The position numbers were made by a program, and so were the translations under genes. Source: Labilithrix sp. (GTDB taxonomy: Bacteria > Myxococcota_A > Polyangia > Polyangiales > Polyangiaceae). From it: a stretch of DNA of 32,229 nucleotides. This document shows positions 30,885 to 32,229 of this stretch, piece after piece. Positions within the stretch are counted from its first letter, which is position 1; each line of letters opens with the position of its first letter. The stretch spans positions 1-32,229 of the forward strand of contig JAHBWC010000091.1 in the NCBI GenBank assembly GCA_019637225.1. Direction: 5' to 3'. The notes below the pieces were generated by a model. The model saw nothing but the letters and a program-made list of their open reading frames with translations, did no database searches and was not told the DNA's origin.

Positions 30885-31667
30885 CTACTCGGACGGCGGC
30901 GCGAAACCGTCCCTTTCGCCCAGCACGTCATCGAAGACGAGCGCCAGACCCTGGCTCCCCGCGCCGAGGTTGCCGACCTCGATGGCGATCGGCGTTCCCT
31001 GGTCGAGGCTGGCTTGTCCGTACGCCTCGGCCGTGAGGGAGCCCGTTCCGAGGAACACCTCGAGCGCCGGGCCCGTTCCGGGGATGAGGACACTCTTGAA
31101 CCCGAAGCGGTAGATGCCGCCCGCCCCGAGGTTGCCGAGCGTGAAGGTCTGGCCAGCACCACTCGTGAAGTGCGCCGACACCACGTAGGAGAGGCCGGGT
31201 TCTCCAGGGCGAGCCTCCAGCTCGACGAGCGTCGCGCCGGAGCCGATCAGCCGAGCGAAGACGGTCCGTCCGCCCGCCGTCCCGAAGCGGACGTAGAACG
31301 AGACGTAGAGGCTGTCCTGAGGCGGGAAGCGTCGCGTGATGGTGGTCGTGAGATTGCCGGGCACCTCGGCCGACCCGAGCCCGAAGATCGGTCGGGTCGC
31401 TCTCCGCGCCGACGTCGGCTCGTTCGCGCCGTCGGGGCCGAAGAGGGTCTGCTCGAAGGTCATCGCGAACGGGACAGCGAAGCCGGCGTCGCCCTCGGGT
31501 GCGGAGGGGTCGCCCGCCTCCGGCGCCCCCGGCTCGGACGTCGTCGCGCCGGCGTCGCTCGGGCTCGCCGCGTCGGCGAGGGGCGCGCTCGCTTCGTCGT
31601 CGAGGACCCGTCCGCACGCCGACGAGAGGGCCGTCAGCGTACCGAAGAGGAGCAACGCGCGCCGCAT
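30885..31667 (-). CDS. Putative lipoprotein with jelly-roll-like domain
   Basis: The protein has 260 residues. The signal peptide MRRALLLFGTLTALSSAC ends at lipobox Cys18. An acidic Ala/Pro/Ser/Glu linker to about residue 70 follows, of the kind common in Polyangia lipoproteins. The rest is beta-rich: FAMTFEQTLFGPD, SLYVSFYVRFGTAGGRTVF, TLVELEARPGEPGLSYVV and PIAIEVGNLGAG alternate as in laminin-G/concanavalin-like sandwiches. That fold is an inference; no active site is visible. ATG 31667 is used because the signal peptide begins there; ATG 31691 would add eight residues. The stop TAG lies 72 bases from the converging hydrolase. Confidence 0.72.
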   Translation of the reverse strand: MRRALLLFGTLTALSSACGRVLDDEASAPLADAASPSDAGATTSEPGAPEAGDPSAPEGDAGFAVPFAMTFEQTLFGPDGANEPTSARRATRPIFGLGSAEVPGNLTTTITRRFPPQDSLYVSFYVRFGTAGGRTVFARLIGSGATLVELEARPGEPGLSYVVSAHFTSGAGQTFTLGNLGAGGIYRFGFKSVLIPGTGPALEVFLGTGSLTAEAYGQASLDQGTPIAIEVGNLGAGSQGLALVFDDVLGERDGFAPPSE

Positions 31668-31776
31668 CGTGGGATCGAGCGTAGCTCGCATCCGCAGGGA
31701 GGTCTCCCGATTGCTCGTGCGGTCGTCCGGCGGCCCGAACGGGGGAACGAGCGCGTCGGCGACGCCGCGCGCCGCC

Positions 31777-32229
31777 TCATTCGCGCGGGAGGCGCTCGCC
31801 GTTCGCGTAGCGGCCCATGACCTGGCGGATTTCGCCCTCGCGGAGGATGAACTCCCTGGTGTCCTGCTCGACCTGTCCGTCGAGGAGGAGCCCGAGGTGG
31901 AGGTGGGGGACGCCGTTGCCGATCCCGGAGACTCCGATGCGCTCGCCGGCTTCGACGTGGCGGCGGTGCGGCGAGCCCTCCGGCTGCTCCGTCTCGAGGC
32001 TCGACAGGTGCGTGTAGTAGACGTGCGTGATGCGATGGCCTCGCCACGGGATCGGCGCGTCGAGGGCGATGCGGACGCTGTAAGGCGTGTCGCGACCGCG
32101 CGTCCAGAGGGTGTGGCCCCGCTCGGAGTAGTCGAGCGTGCCGGCGGCGATGGCGAAGACGTCGAGGTGGTCGCCCGCGATGTCGAGGCCGGTGTCGCCG
32201 TTCCATCCGCCGAGGTGGCCGCCGGGGAG
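31777..32229 (-). CDS. M23-like peptidase domain protein (partial, N-terminus outside the window)
   Basis: The frame is open from the window edge to TGA 31777-31779, giving the last 150 residues of a longer protein. It resembles the LytM/M23 metallopeptidase domain: GDTGLDIAGDHLDVFAIAAG near the visible start, ITHVYYTHLSSLE, HVEAGERIGVSGIGNG, and the PHLHLGLLLDGQ strand with the His-x-His pair. The first zinc ligand position (usually His-x-x-x-Asp) reads Asp-Thr-Gly-Leu-Asp, so the usual His is replaced by Asp; activity is uncertain. Such proteins cut or bind peptidoglycan in the periplasm. The start, any signal peptide and upstream domains cannot be seen. It is 109 bases upstream of the lipoprotein gene on the same strand. 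Confidence 0.75.
   Translation of the reverse strand, partial: LPGGHLGGWNGDTGLDIAGDHLDVFAIAAGTLDYSERGHTLWTRGRDTPYSVRIALDAPIPWRGHRITHVYYTHLSSLETEQPEGSPHRRHVEAGERIGVSGIGNGVPHLHLGLLLDGQVEQDTREFILREGEIRQVMGRYANGERLPRE

Noticed and set aside
1..32229. CRISPR arrays, tRNA or rRNA genes, IS elements
   Set aside because: No spaced direct repeats, no cloverleaf with a TTCGA-type arm, no rRNA-conserved tracts and no transposase motifs were seen on either strand by reading.

Overview
The window is very GC-rich, with codon third positions almost all G or C. It carries two Hanks-type Ser/Thr kinases, a STAND ATPase regulator with a C-terminal winged helix, and at least six lipoproteins whose lipobox cysteine is usually followed by a long Ala/Pro/Ser/Asp linker. 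This suggests a chromosome of a Myxococcota member, probably of the Polyangia (Labilithrix or Sorangium type). That assignment is inference from gene style. I see no rRNA, tRNA, IS element, phage gene or CRISPR array.

Layout. 182-1466 (+): a two-gene encapsulin iron-storage unit, an encapsulated ferritin carrying a C-terminal cargo peptide followed by its HK97-fold shell protein. 1476-4079 (-): a large STAND/TPR/winged-helix regulator, tail to tail with the shell gene. 4270-5253 (+): a soluble Ser/Thr kinase. 5299-7128 (-): nitrogen assimilation, glnB (PII) then glnA. 7363-8334 (+): a D-cysteine desulfhydrase/ACC-deaminase-like PLP enzyme. 8372-10219 (-): a membrane-anchored Ser/Thr kinase. 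10560-13118 (-): a GNAT acetyltransferase followed by acetyl-CoA synthetase. 13232-16331: an SGNH-type esterase lipoprotein (+) and a beta-helix lipoprotein (-), separated by a strong bidirectional terminator. 16573-20395 (-): GTP-type PEP carboxykinase followed by two lipoprotein genes joined by stop/start overlaps. 20633-21331 (+): a crotonase-family enzyme. 21377-25404 (-): a MoxR / DUF58 / TgpA-type transglutaminase operon. 25483-26244 (+): a lipoprotein. 26264-29884 (-): NAD-type isocitrate dehydrogenase, a CPA2 antiporter fused to a PTS EIIA domain, and exonuclease III. 29916-30812 (+): an alpha/beta hydrolase. 30885-31667 (-): a lipoprotein. 31777-32229 (-): the C-terminal part of an M23-like peptidase that runs off the window.

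Most of the window is housekeeping metabolism (acetate activation, gluconeogenesis, TCA cycle, glutamine synthesis) mixed with signalling and envelope genes. The most notable items are the encapsulin pair with the STAND regulator beside it, the antiporter-EIIA fusion, the coupling of two lipoprotein genes to pckG, and the GNAT gene directly upstream of acs. I did not find a system that I can claim is wholly new.
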